Assembly: GCA_934270565.1 (NCBI GenBank)
Contig: CAKQPR010000007.1
Span: 30,379-94,378 of the forward strand
DNA from: an uncultured Clostridia bacterium
GTDB taxonomy: Bacteria > Bacillota > Clostridia > Christensenellales > Pumilibacteraceae
Reading direction: 5' to 3'
DNA length: 64,000 nucleotides
The notes under the pieces were generated by a model. That model was not told the DNA's origin and did no database searches. It worked only from the letters and a program-made list of their open reading frames with translations. Position 1 is the first letter of the stretch. Each line of letters opens with the position of its first letter. Below are positions 45,005-52,899 of the stretch, piece by piece. Made by a program: the position numbers and the translations under genes.

Positions 45005-45930
45005 TTTGCTTTAACCTCCAGCATTGAAAAAAGCAGTTCGTCGATGACCGACTGCGGGTTGCCGTTAAATTGCAACCGCCGACGGGCACGAATAATTTTC
45101 GGTCTTATGCGAACGATCACGTCCGCGTCGTAAACTGCGGCGATCTCGATAACGTCTCTCACCGCGCCTTTGAGCCTCAGCTCCGACCTCAGCCCGCAAC
45201 TCGCCGCCATACAATCGGACAAAACGATTTCGAGCACGTCGATAACCTCGCCCGTATCCTCTTTGAACCCGCCGAGGCGCGCCGAAAACGGCAGCGCGAC
45301 TTTGCTCGAAGTCATATTTTTGAGCATATCGATCACGGCGTTATAGATTTCGGAATGTTTCCGCTCGGTCATCACGGCGGCGGCTCTACTCAGACTCCCG
45401 CCCGAAAGCGCGGCGGCAAGGTACACGTCCGCGGTTTCGCCGTACTCGCGGATAAGGCTGCTAAGAACCTGCTCTTCGGTGAGCGGCGGCACGTCAACGC
45501 GCGTAACTCGACTGAGCACCGTAGGAAGAAACGGCGCGACAGACGAAGCGATAAGGATTATCCGCACGAACGCGGGCGGCTCTTCGAGCACTTTCAGAAG
45601 CTTGTTCTGCGAACTCTCGTTCATAGTGTCCGCTTTTTCGACGACGTAAAATTTCTCGGCGGATTCGGTAGGCGTGATCGCGACCGTATCCGTGATTTCC
45701 TTGACGTCCGCGGACAAAACCTTGTCTCCGAACGGCAAAAACGTAACGTCCGCGGCTACCCGCCGCAAAACTCTGTCGGGATCGACTCCGATACGCGAAG
45801 AAATAAACCGCGCGCAAAGCGTGCGGGCATATTCCTCGTCCGGCGCGGTGATAAGGTAGGCGTGCGCGGGATTTTTGCCCGTCATCAGCCTGAGCGCGTC
45901 GCTATTCGTAACTTCGTCGTCGTATTTCAA
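44992..45930 (-). CDS. holB: DNA polymerase III delta-prime subunit
   Basis: 312 residues of the clamp-loader AAA+ family. Evidence is the N-terminal NPAHAYLITA, the sensor segment NKLLKVLEEPP, and the following IILIASS and LSRVTRVDVPPL. The Walker A position reads APDEEYART and lacks the GK(S/T) needed to bind ATP, as in delta-prime subunits that have lost ATPase function. It overlaps tmk by 4 bp and ricT by 13 bp. Confidence 0.92.
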   Translation of the reverse strand: MKYDDEVTNSDALRLMTGKNPAHAYLITAPDEEYARTLCARFISSRIGVDPDRVLRRVAADVTFLPFGDKVLSADVKEITDTVAITPTESAEKFYVVEKADTMNESSQNKLLKVLEEPPAFVRIILIASSVAPFLPTVLSRVTRVDVPPLTEEQVLSSLIREYGETADVYLAAALSGGSLSRAAAVMTERKHSEIYNAVIDMLKNMTSSKVALPFSARLGGFKEDTGEVIDVLEIVLSDCMAASCGLRSELRLKGAVRDVIEIAAVYDADVIVRIRPKIIRARRRLQFNGNPQSVIDELLFSMLEVKAKCRR

Positions 45931-46556
45931 TCGGTCATTCCTCGTTCTTTCAGCAGACTTACGACTGCCGCAAGCACTTCCTCTCTCGATTTCGAAGCGT
46001 CAACCGCTACCACGCGGTCGGGATCGGACTCCGCGATCGCCCTGAAACCGGCGTAAACGCGCTCGTGAAAGTCGATTTTTTCGCGCTCGAGCCTGTCGCC
46101 CTTATCCGCGCCGCCCTTTCGGGCAAAACCGCGCTCGGGGCAGAGGTCGAGAAACACGGTAAGATCGGGTTTAACCCCTCTTCTGGCGATTTCGTCGGCG
46201 GCTAAGCACTCGCCGCGATCGAGCCCGCGCGCGTAACTCTGGTACGCAAGCGTCGAATCGGAATAGCGGTCGCAGATCACGAGCTTTCCGTCGCGCACGG
46301 CGGGAATAATCTTCTCTTCGGTGTGCTGAGCGCGCGCCGCGGCGTACAACAAAAGCTCGGCGGTCGGCGTCATCGCGGCGTTTTCGGGATCGAGAATAAC
46401 CGCGCGGATACGCTCGGCGACTTCCGTCCCCCCGGGTTCGCGCGTAAAAACCGCATCTCTTCCCGCGGTTTCGAGGTAATCTTTAAGCCCGCGAAGAAGC
46501 GTGCTTTTTCCCACGCCTTCACAGCCCTCTATCGTAACGAAAAAACCTTTTTTCAT
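45927..46556 (-). CDS. tmk: Thymidylate kinase
   Basis: 209 residues. The P-loop is GCEGVGKST (11-19). It also has the FTREPGGTEVAE motif, DRYSDSTLAYQ and a LID-like region with RKGGADKGDRLE. It phosphorylates dTMP for DNA synthesis. The ATG at 46556 is chosen because homology starts at MKKGFFVTIEG; the longer frame upstream lies on top of the preceding gene. Its start overlaps the upstream stop by 4 bp (ATGA). Confidence 0.95.
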   Translation of the reverse strand: MKKGFFVTIEGCEGVGKSTLLRGLKDYLETAGRDAVFTREPGGTEVAERIRAVILDPENAAMTPTAELLLYAAARAQHTEEKIIPAVRDGKLVICDRYSDSTLAYQSYARGLDRGECLAADEIARRGVKPDLTVFLDLCPERGFARKGGADKGDRLEREKIDFHERVYAGFRAIAESDPDRVVAVDASKSREEVLAAVVSLLKERGMTD

Positions 46557-47347
46557 TTTTCGACTCCGTATCTGTTCAGAAACCACCGCACGTAACGGAG
46601 CGCATGCGTGTAACCGCTGTATTTCGGGTTTTTCGAGAATCTGCCGAGGTTGGTCGCCGACGAGCAGATCACGAGATAAAACTCGGTGTCGCTTTCCGTG
46701 TCCTCGGGATTGATTTTCTTGTAATCGAACGCAAACGGGGAATTGTCCATGGCAATTCCGGGAAGATTGTCTATTCTGATTCCGCAAACGCGTCGTCCGT
46801 TGTACTGCGAATACCTTTCGGCGTTGTCGCCCTCGGCATTAAAAACGTAAAGATTGTTTTTGTCCGAAAACCACTCTTTCCAGTCGAACGAGAAGTTTTC
46901 GCCCTCGTCGGGCGTGAAAAGATAATTCGCAAAGCCTTTCTCGTTCGAAACGAACGATTCGGGATCCGGCGCCCATTCGCGGAAGGTCAGCGCGAAACTG
47001 TCCATATATTTCTTGGGCAGTATCATAATGTCGGCGGTGAGCTGGTTCGCCTGAAACAGCGTGCCGTAAGTTTCCGACGATTTGGGCGACTGATAATTCA
47101 CGTTCACGTCGCGGATAACGTCGTCGCCCGCCGCATTCATTTCGTTTATAAAGTCGGTGCTAAGATCCGGTCCTTCCGTCGAATACTGCGAAAAGAACAC
47201 TTCGATCTTTTCGAAATCGCGCGTTACGTTTATCTGCATAAAGACGAAATACCACACGAAAATCGAGACTACAAGTATCGCGATGTACTTCAGCCAGTCA
47301 TACTCGAAATGAACCGATATTCGCTTTTTCGTAACTTTGTTATCCAT
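46553..47347 (-). CDS. Single-pass membrane protein, function unknown
   Basis: 264 residues. One membrane segment near the N-terminus (about 14-35, LKYIAILVVSIFVWYFVFM) leaves most of the chain outside. The ectodomain contains strands such as VNVNYQSPKS and a region near TADIMILPKKY that faintly recalls solute-binding proteins. The ATG at 47347 has GAGAGGAAA upstream; the frame to 47392 is not supported. It is the first gene of the tmk-holB-ricT operon and is not a usual member of it. I do not recognise a family. Confidence 0.75.
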   Translation of the reverse strand: MDNKVTKKRISVHFEYDWLKYIAILVVSIFVWYFVFMQINVTRDFEKIEVFFSQYSTEGPDLSTDFINEMNAAGDDVIRDVNVNYQSPKSSETYGTLFQANQLTADIMILPKKYMDSFALTFREWAPDPESFVSNEKGFANYLFTPDEGENFSFDWKEWFSDKNNLYVFNAEGDNAERYSQYNGRRVCGIRIDNLPGIAMDNSPFAFDYKKINPEDTESDTEFYLVICSSATNLGRFSKNPKYSGYTHALRYVRWFLNRYGVEK

Positions 47348-47458
47348 TTTCCTCTCTTTCCGTCGCAAGCCTCGGGGCATTGCGCGGAACACGCGTTCGG
47401 TGAGTGTTTTTTTGGGGTATAGCGTTCAGTATTATTTAATATCTTCCGCGATAGCGAA

Positions 47459-47709
47459 CATATTAAGGCCCACATTGCGCAGAAGGGGGCTCCCGACGCA
47501 AGTCGGGTGGGGGATTGTAAAGTAGCTGTACGAATTGCAGTTACGTTTTAACAATCCTACCGACACTCGCTTGGCTTCGCTCACACTCGTAGCTACCCCC
47601 GGCTCGCAACACAGTTGCTTCGCCGCTTTGGCTAAAAACAGTCGCCTGTGGACTGTTTTTACGGCACTTCGTGCCGCCGCGTCGCGCCCTTTACACAAGG
47701 GAGGCAAGA
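47459..47709. repeat. 250-bp dispersed repeat, inverted partner of 43261-43511
   Basis: Reverse-complement copy of 43261-43511. Recombination between them would invert the 4-kb tmk-holB-ricT cluster. Confidence 0.8.
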
Positions 47710-47873
47710 TATTGTCCGCTATCGCGGAATTATTCTCCCGTAAGCCAAGGATCGTTCCGCTTGGTTTGCGGCGGGGCGAGGGCGCCCCGCCCTACCGAGG
47801 CGAAAAACAACATTTCAAACAAATACTTGCCGGCGGCTCGCCGTCGGGCGGACGAGGAACGCCATTACCTTAT

Positions 47874-48019
47874 AAGGCTTCCCCTCGGTGGGAAGTTGTC
47901 GCGTAGCGACCGATGAGGGGTCGTCTTTTACGTTACGTTTGTCATATCCCGACCCCTCATTCGTCACTCGGATCGCTGACGCTCACACTCGTGCCACCTT
48001 CCCCCCAAGGGGAAGGCTT
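47874..48019. repeat. 146-bp snap-back repeat
   Basis: Both ends read AAGGCTT in inverted orientation (AAGGCTTCCCC and GGGGAAGGCTT), with inner arms GATGAGGGG and CCCCTCAT. The whole unit can fold into one long hairpin. Other copies are at 55274, 63532 and 63872. Confidence 0.8.
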
Positions 48020-48232
48020 GAATACTGTCACTTCTTAACGTCATTTCGACCGAAGTGAGGGTGAAACCCGAACGAAGCGGAGAAATCCCCCGCGGAAGTC
48101 ACCCGATAACGCAACTTTCCGCTCATTTTCGACCTTTTGGGTTGGCGGGCAGACGAGGAACGCCCCCACCGCGCTCTAACGAAAGTAGGTACGGGCATCG
48201 CCGACTTGCCCGCAGGGGCTCCCTGCCCTCTT

Positions 48233-49726
48233 TTACTTTTTGGGTTTCATTGTGGGGAAGAGCATGACGTCGCGGATCGACGAGCTGTCGGTAAGGAGCA
48301 TAATCATACGGTCGATACCGATACCGAGCCCGCCCGTGGGGGGCAAGCCGTACTCGAGCGCGGTGACGTAATCGTCGTCCATCATCTGAGCTTCGTCGTC
48401 GCCGCCGTCGCGAAGCGCGACCTGACGGAGGAAACGTTCCTTCTGATCGATCGGGTCGTTGAGCTCGGCGTAAGCGTTGCCCATTTCGCGCGCGAAAATA
48501 AAGAACTCGAATCGGTGAGTCATGCGCGGATCGTCCGCCTTACGCTTTGTAAGCGGGCTTTCCTCGACGGGATAATCGGTAATGAACACGGGCCCCACGA
48601 GTTTTTCTTCGACCTTCTGATCGAACGTCGCGTAAACGATATTGCCCCACGCTTCCTTATTCTTCTCGATCTCGACGCCCGCGGCGATCGCGGCGGCTTT
48701 TGCCTGTTCGGCGCTCATGCCGTCGAAGTCGATCCCGACGTATTTCTTGATCGCGTCCAGCATCGTGAGCCGCTCCCAAGGCGTTTTGAGGTTGATTTCC
48801 TGTCCTTCGTAAGTAATCACTTCGGGCTTGCCGGCGGCGATACGCGCGGCAGTGAAAATCTCCTCGACGATGTTCATCATATCGTTAAGATCCTGATAGG
48901 AAGCGTAAAGCTCCATCATCGTGAATTCGGGGTTATGCTTGACGTCCATACCCTCGTTACGGAACATCTTGCCTATTTCGTAAACCTTGTCGAACCCGCC
49001 GACAATAAGGCGTTTGAGGTAAAGCTCGGGCGCGATACGCATATACATATCGATATCGAGCGTGTTGTGATGCGTGACGAACGGTCTTGCGCTCGCCCCG
49101 CCCGCGATCGTGTTGAGAACGGGCGTTTCGACCTCGAGGTAGCCTTTGGAATCGAGAAGGTCGCGGATCGCGCGGATAATGCGCGAGCGCACAACGAAAT
49201 TGTTCTTGACTTCGGGGTTGACGATAAGATCGACGTACCGCTGACGGTAGCGAAGATCGTTGTCTTTGAGCCCGTGGAACTTTTCGGGAAGAGGCAGAAG
49301 CGACTTCGACAAAAGAACGAGTTCGGTAACCGAAACCGAAGTTTCGCCCTTATGAGTAACGAAAACCGTGCCCGTAATGCCGAAAATATCGCCTATATCC
49401 GCTTTTTTCCAAGCTTCGTAAGCTTCCGCGCCCACGTTGTCTATCTTGACGTAGATCTGGATCTGTGCGGACGGGTCGAGAACGTGCGCGAAGCTCGCTT
49501 TGCCCATCATGCGGCGCGACATAATTCTGCCGGCGATCTTGACTTCCTTGCCCTCGAACGCGGGAAGATCGGCGAGAATATCCGCCGCAAGCGCGGTGCG
49601 CGGGAATTTAGTCTGCTCGTAAGGGTTTTTGCCCTCGGCAACGAGGTTTTTAAGCTTTTCTCTGCGAACGCGAACCTGCTCGCCGTAATCGATTTCGGGT
49701 GCGGGGGTGTTTACGTTGTTATCCAT
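48233..49726 (-). CDS. lysS: Lysyl-tRNA synthetase, class II
   Basis: 497 residues. An N-terminal OB-fold anticodon-binding domain (VKIAGRIMSRRMMGKASF, about 60-170) is followed by the class II catalytic domain. Motif 2 is FRNEGMDVKHNPEFTMME and motif 3 is GLGIGIDRMIML near the C-terminus. It charges tRNA-Lys. It is encoded 15 bp after greA and almost certainly co-transcribed from the greA promoter. Confidence 0.97.
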   Translation of the reverse strand: MDNNVNTPAPEIDYGEQVRVRREKLKNLVAEGKNPYEQTKFPRTALAADILADLPAFEGKEVKIAGRIMSRRMMGKASFAHVLDPSAQIQIYVKIDNVGAEAYEAWKKADIGDIFGITGTVFVTHKGETSVSVTELVLLSKSLLPLPEKFHGLKDNDLRYRQRYVDLIVNPEVKNNFVVRSRIIRAIRDLLDSKGYLEVETPVLNTIAGGASARPFVTHHNTLDIDMYMRIAPELYLKRLIVGGFDKVYEIGKMFRNEGMDVKHNPEFTMMELYASYQDLNDMMNIVEEIFTAARIAAGKPEVITYEGQEINLKTPWERLTMLDAIKKYVGIDFDGMSAEQAKAAAIAAGVEIEKNKEAWGNIVYATFDQKVEEKLVGPVFITDYPVEESPLTKRKADDPRMTHRFEFFIFAREMGNAYAELNDPIDQKERFLRQVALRDGGDDEAQMMDDDYVTALEYGLPPTGGLGIGIDRMIMLLTDSSSIRDVMLFPTMKPKK

Positions 49727-49741
49727 TGTGTATCCGCCTTT

Positions 49742-50209
49742 TTATTTTATCTCGTCGATAGAGTAAGTAACCGTGTTGCCCTTGTGCGTGAAGTCCACTT
49801 CGTCGCCCTCTTCGTGCCCGAGCAGCGCCTTGCCGATCGGCGAAACGTCGCTGATGCGCTTAGGCACGGAATTCGGATCGGATTCGTAAATTCCGACGAT
49901 CTCGAAAGTTTTCACTTCGTCCGTGTCGAGGTCGGTAACGGTGACGACCGAACCGAGCGAAACGCGGCTTGCGCCCACTACGGGAACGTAAACTTCGCAG
50001 TTAGCGAGTATGTTCTCGAGCTCGGCGATACGCGCGTTCAGCTTGTCCTGATCGTCGCGAGCGATCTTGTACTCGTAGTTTTCGGAAAGATCGCCGAAAG
50101 CGCGCGCTTCCTGAATCTTCTCGACCACTTCCTGTCTGCCCTCGTTCTTTAAATAACGAAGCTCTTCCTCGAACTCTGCTTTTTTGCCCGCGGTTATTTT
50201 TGTTGCCAT
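49742..50209 (-). CDS. greA: Transcription elongation factor GreA
   Basis: 155 residues. An N-terminal coiled coil carries the acidic tip GDLSENYEYKIARDD that enters the RNA polymerase secondary channel. A C-terminal FKBP-like domain follows (SPIGKALLGHEEGDEV). It rescues backtracked polymerase by stimulating transcript cleavage. The ATG at 50209 is preceded by TAGGAATT; a start at 50221 is less likely. The leader carries competing hairpins that look like an attenuator. Confidence 0.96.
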   Translation of the reverse strand: MATKITAGKKAEFEEELRYLKNEGRQEVVEKIQEARAFGDLSENYEYKIARDDQDKLNARIAELENILANCEVYVPVVGASRVSLGSVVTVTDLDTDEVKTFEIVGIYESDPNSVPKRISDVSPIGKALLGHEEGDEVDFTHKGNTVTYSIDEIK

Positions 50210-50263
50210 AATTCCTACCATCCTTGATTTCCGAGCGCTATCCGCGCCCGTCCGAGAATACGC

Positions 50264-50296
50264 AAAAAACGCCGTAACGGCGTCCGTTTCCGACGC
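50264..50296 (-). promoter_or_regulatory. Attenuator in the greA leader
   Basis: On the minus strand GCGTC (50296-50292) can pair with GACGC (50284-50280). Alternatively ACGCCG (50283-50278) pairs with CGGCGT (50274-50269) and is followed by six T residues, making an intrinsic terminator. The two hairpins share 50280-50283 and exclude each other. The site is about 60 bp before the greA start. Confidence 0.65.
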
Positions 50297-50339
50297 GACG
50301 ATCCCCGCCGCTTCGGTCTATTTATATTCTCTCCCGCCT

Positions 50340-50368
50340 ATTATATACCTTTTCGCCGCATTTGTCAA
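50340..50368 (-). promoter_or_regulatory. Promoter of greA-lysS
   Basis: Minus strand consensus TTGACA (50368-50363), 17 bp, TATAAT (50345-50340). The leader to the greA start is about 125 nt. Confidence 0.88.
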
Positions 50369-50578
50369 ACCTTTTTGCGAAAACTTACCCTTCCCGCCCG
50401 TTTTTAATGTCGAAATCACCGTTTTTTGTCACTCCGAGCGAAGCAGAGATCCCCTGCCGGCAAGTATTTTAGGCTAGGTTGTGTTCGTTTGTTTTCATTC
50501 CTGTTGCAGGGGATTTCTCGACTACGCTCGAAATGACAACGTGTTCGTTTGGCTTTTTAATGTTATTTCAACCGTTTT

Positions 50579-50718
50579 GTCGGCGTAGCCGACGGTAGGG
50601 CGGTTCGCCCTCGGACCGCCGCTTAACGTTCAGCTTCGGACAGGTGTTTGAAGCGTACCGTTCAGATACAATCGTATTCGCTCCCGCCTTGGTCTCGACT
50701 ACGCTCGAAATGACAACG
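50579..50718. repeat. 140-bp direct repeat, copy 1
   Basis: Matches 50938-51077 at an offset of 359 bp, nearly identical. Starts with a GTCGGCG/CGCCGAC-type palindrome and GGGCGG/CCGCCG arms also present at 42918-42972. Confidence 0.85.
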
Positions 50719-50937
50719 TGTTCGTTTGGCTTTTTAATGCTGTCTCGTAAGTACAGGCATCGCCGACTTGCCCGCGGCTCGCCGTCGGGCGGACGAGGAT
50801 CGCCCCTACCACACTCTATCAATCGTTATATTTGCCACTTCTTAATGTCATTTCGACCGAAGCGTCAGCGAAGTGGAGAAATCCCCCACGGAAGTCACCC
50901 AATAACGATACTGCTTACTCTATTTTCGACATTATTT

Positions 50938-51077
50938 GTCGGCGAAGCCGACGGTAGGGCGGTTCGCCCTCGGACCGCCGCATAACGTACAGTTGCGGAC
51001 AGGTGTTTGAAGCGTACCGTTCAGATACAATCGTATTCGCTCCCGCCTTGGTCTCGACTTCGCTCGAGATGACGGGG
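50938..51077. repeat. 140-bp direct repeat, copy 2
   Basis: Partner of 50579-50718. Confidence 0.85.
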
Positions 51078-51178
51078 CTAAATACCGTTACGCTTGGTTT
51101 CGGGCGGACGAGGATCGCCCCTACAGCGGCTTTAACAAACGTTACGGTTGTCAGCCGATACCATCTCTACCACAGACT

Positions 51179-51428
51179 TTTTCGACCTTTAAAGCGTTGC
51201 GGGGTCTGGGACACAGCCGCAAGGCGGTGAGCCACCGCGGGCGAGTGGACAGGTCTCGTTCTCTACGTTAGTTCGTTATATGCAATACCCTAATACTTGC
51301 CCGCAGGGGTTCCCTGCCGGCGACTTTTTGGTTCTTTTTCTTCGCTTGAAAAAGAACATTTATATTCCCTTTTCTTTCTTCAAAGAAAATATTTGCTACT
51401 ATTCTAAAAGTCGCCCATAGCGGCAGCG
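51179..51428. repeat. Dispersed repeat with GTTCTTTTTC hairpin, second copy
   Basis: Similar to 43822-43982 but interrupted at about 51225-51320 by other repeat sequence (GGTGAGCCACCGCGG and GCCCGCAGGGGTTCC). Confidence 0.7.
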
Positions 51429-51488
51429 AGCTTTGTTACTATTTCCAAAGTAAGCCATAGCGGCAGCGAAACCATAGCGGCAGCGAGC

Positions 51489-52154
51489 TTAACGCCCGTA
51501 AAAGTCCTCGGTTTCCTCGTCCGAGCGCTTGATTTTAGGCAGGTTCGTCCGCTCTTCCGGCTTTTCCTCTGCAACCGACGCGTCGTCGCCGACCGCAGCT
51601 TCGACTTCTTCGACCGCTTCGCCGGTTGCGGAATCGGGCTCGCGGAGCTCCATAACGCCATCGGGCTTATACGCGTCGAACGTTATCTTTCTGAAAAAAA
51701 CCGCCCCGACCGCCGCGCCCGCGGAAAACCCGACGAGCACGAGCGACTGCCACGAAAACGCGTAAATCAGAAGTCCGATTTTCGCAAGCGTACTCGCGAC
51801 GGCAAGGCGCATATACCACTCGACCGACAGAAAAGTCCGCTTGTCCCAGCCCGCGCGCGGAGCCGCCGTAACCGGCACGGTCGCGCCGAGCTTAGCCCGC
51901 GTAAACGCGCAGATCAGGCAGTATACGCCAAGAAGCGCCGCGAAAATAACGAGAACTTCGTACCCCGCCAGAATAGCCGTCTGTTTCGCCTCGGTAAGCA
52001 CCCTGTTCGCTTCCTGCTTGAGAAAAAACGGCGGCACGATAAATGCCGCAAGCGACGCTATAAGCGCGATAACGCGGTTTCTCTGCGGCTCGCGGAGCGA
52101 CTGCGCGTCGCCCGTAAAGTAATATTTCCGATTGTCCTTTGGTCTCCCGAACAT
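51489..52154 (-). CDS. Four-helix membrane protein of unknown function
   Basis: 221 residues with four predicted membrane segments (about 27-46, 62-85, 110-130 and 133-153). A cytoplasmic acidic tail of about 65 residues follows (EEVEAAVGDDASVAEEKPEE). GCGAGGAAAAG precedes the ATG. It lies 25 bp after the PH-domain gene and downstream of a two-component system. No family recognised. Confidence 0.75.
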   Translation of the reverse strand: MFGRPKDNRKYYFTGDAQSLREPQRNRVIALIASLAAFIVPPFFLKQEANRVLTEAKQTAILAGYEVLVIFAALLGVYCLICAFTRAKLGATVPVTAAPRAGWDKRTFLSVEWYMRLAVASTLAKIGLLIYAFSWQSLVLVGFSAGAAVGAVFFRKITFDAYKPDGVMELREPDSATGEAVEEVEAAVGDDASVAEEKPEERTNLPKIKRSDEETEDFYGR

Positions 52155-52179
52155 TCTTTTCCTCGCAATTCGCCTTTTC

Positions 52180-52821
52180 TCAGCCCTTGTAATCGGTCTT
52201 GTAGCCGTCGTTTTCCTCGGGGCGCAGATTATTCGGGAAAAGCGTATCGGTCTTTATATCCGCAACGATCTTCTGAAGTCTCCCCGTAATGAAATACGGA
52301 TTGTCGATGTCGAAAAGCACGGTTGCGCCAGCCTTCGAATTGATATAAATATCTCCGACTTTCAGCATTTTGTCCACGATCCCGACTTTGAGGTTCACCG
52401 CCTCGACGTCGGTATAGAACACGTTCTTGAAATCGATCCCGATAATGCCCGAGCGCACGATGATGCGACGGTTCGTGAACGCGTACTCGAGATTTTTGTG
52501 CTGTCTGTTAGCCGTAACGACGTTTGCGATCCAGATCCACACGGGAACGAGGTGGAACGCGAAGAACACGAAGATAAACACCTTCATCGGCGCGGGGATC
52601 ATATCCCAGCCCATCTGCGTGAGCAGAAGCGCGATGAACGCTCCGTCGAACGCAAGCCAGATAATCGCTATCGGCAGCATTTTCAGAAACGCATTGAGAA
52701 CGTAAGCCGACTTTTTCGGCTTTCCGCGCCACAAAATCTTCTCTCCGTCGTCGATTATTTCGTCGATCTGCGTGTAATCTTTATCGCTCGTCTTAAAGTA
52801 ATTTTCGTCGATTTTACCCAT
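52180..52821 (-). CDS. Membrane protein with bacterial PH (YdbT-like) domain
   Basis: 213 residues. A short N-terminal part (IIDDGEKILWRGKPKK) leads into two membrane segments (about 43-65 and 77-103). A bacterial PH-like domain follows: YAFTNRRIIVRSGIIGIDF, then FYTDVEAVNLKVG and GDIYINSKAG. This arrangement occurs in DUF304/bPH_2 proteins linked to membrane stress or membrane integrity. It follows the sensor kinase by 79 bp, across a hairpin that may end or reduce transcription. Confidence 0.82.
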   Translation of the reverse strand: MGKIDENYFKTSDKDYTQIDEIIDDGEKILWRGKPKKSAYVLNAFLKMLPIAIIWLAFDGAFIALLLTQMGWDMIPAPMKVFIFVFFAFHLVPVWIWIANVVTANRQHKNLEYAFTNRRIIVRSGIIGIDFKNVFYTDVEAVNLKVGIVDKMLKVGDIYINSKAGATVLFDIDNPYFITGRLQKIVADIKTDTLFPNNLRPEENDGYKTDYKG

Positions 52822-52863
52822 AGTCGGTTATTCCTCCAATCCCGATTTTTACGCTGTTTCGTC

Positions 52864-52895
52864 GCGAAAAAACGCAAACGTATTCGTTTTTTCGC
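52864..52895. terminator. Hairpin between sensor kinase and PH-domain genes
   Basis: An 11-bp stem GCGAAAAAACG/CGTTTTTTCGC around a 10-nt loop. T-runs are inside the stem, so it is a weak or bidirectional terminator. Confidence 0.5.
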
Positions 52896-52899
52896 TACT

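Larger units (their letters stand above)
47348..48232. repeat. Intergenic repeat zone 2
   Basis: No gene. Contains the inverted 250-bp element (47459-47709), a complete snap-back element (47874-48019), and a TCATTTCGACCGAAG type element (48040-48100). A GACTTGCCCGCAGGGGCTCC type element (about 48196-48230) abuts the lysS stop. Confidence 0.75.
50420..51488. repeat. Intergenic repeat zone 3
   Basis: About 1.07 kb without a gene. It carries several CTCGAAATGACA type elements, two near-identical 140-bp blocks (50579-50718 and 50938-51077), a GACTTGCCCGCGG element and the GTTCTTTTTC hairpin element (51179-51428). Confidence 0.75.

Noticed and set aside
45927..46787. Longer thymidylate kinase frame starting at 46787
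   Set aside because: The extra 77 residues overlap the upstream membrane-protein gene and have no kinase character; homology starts at 46556.
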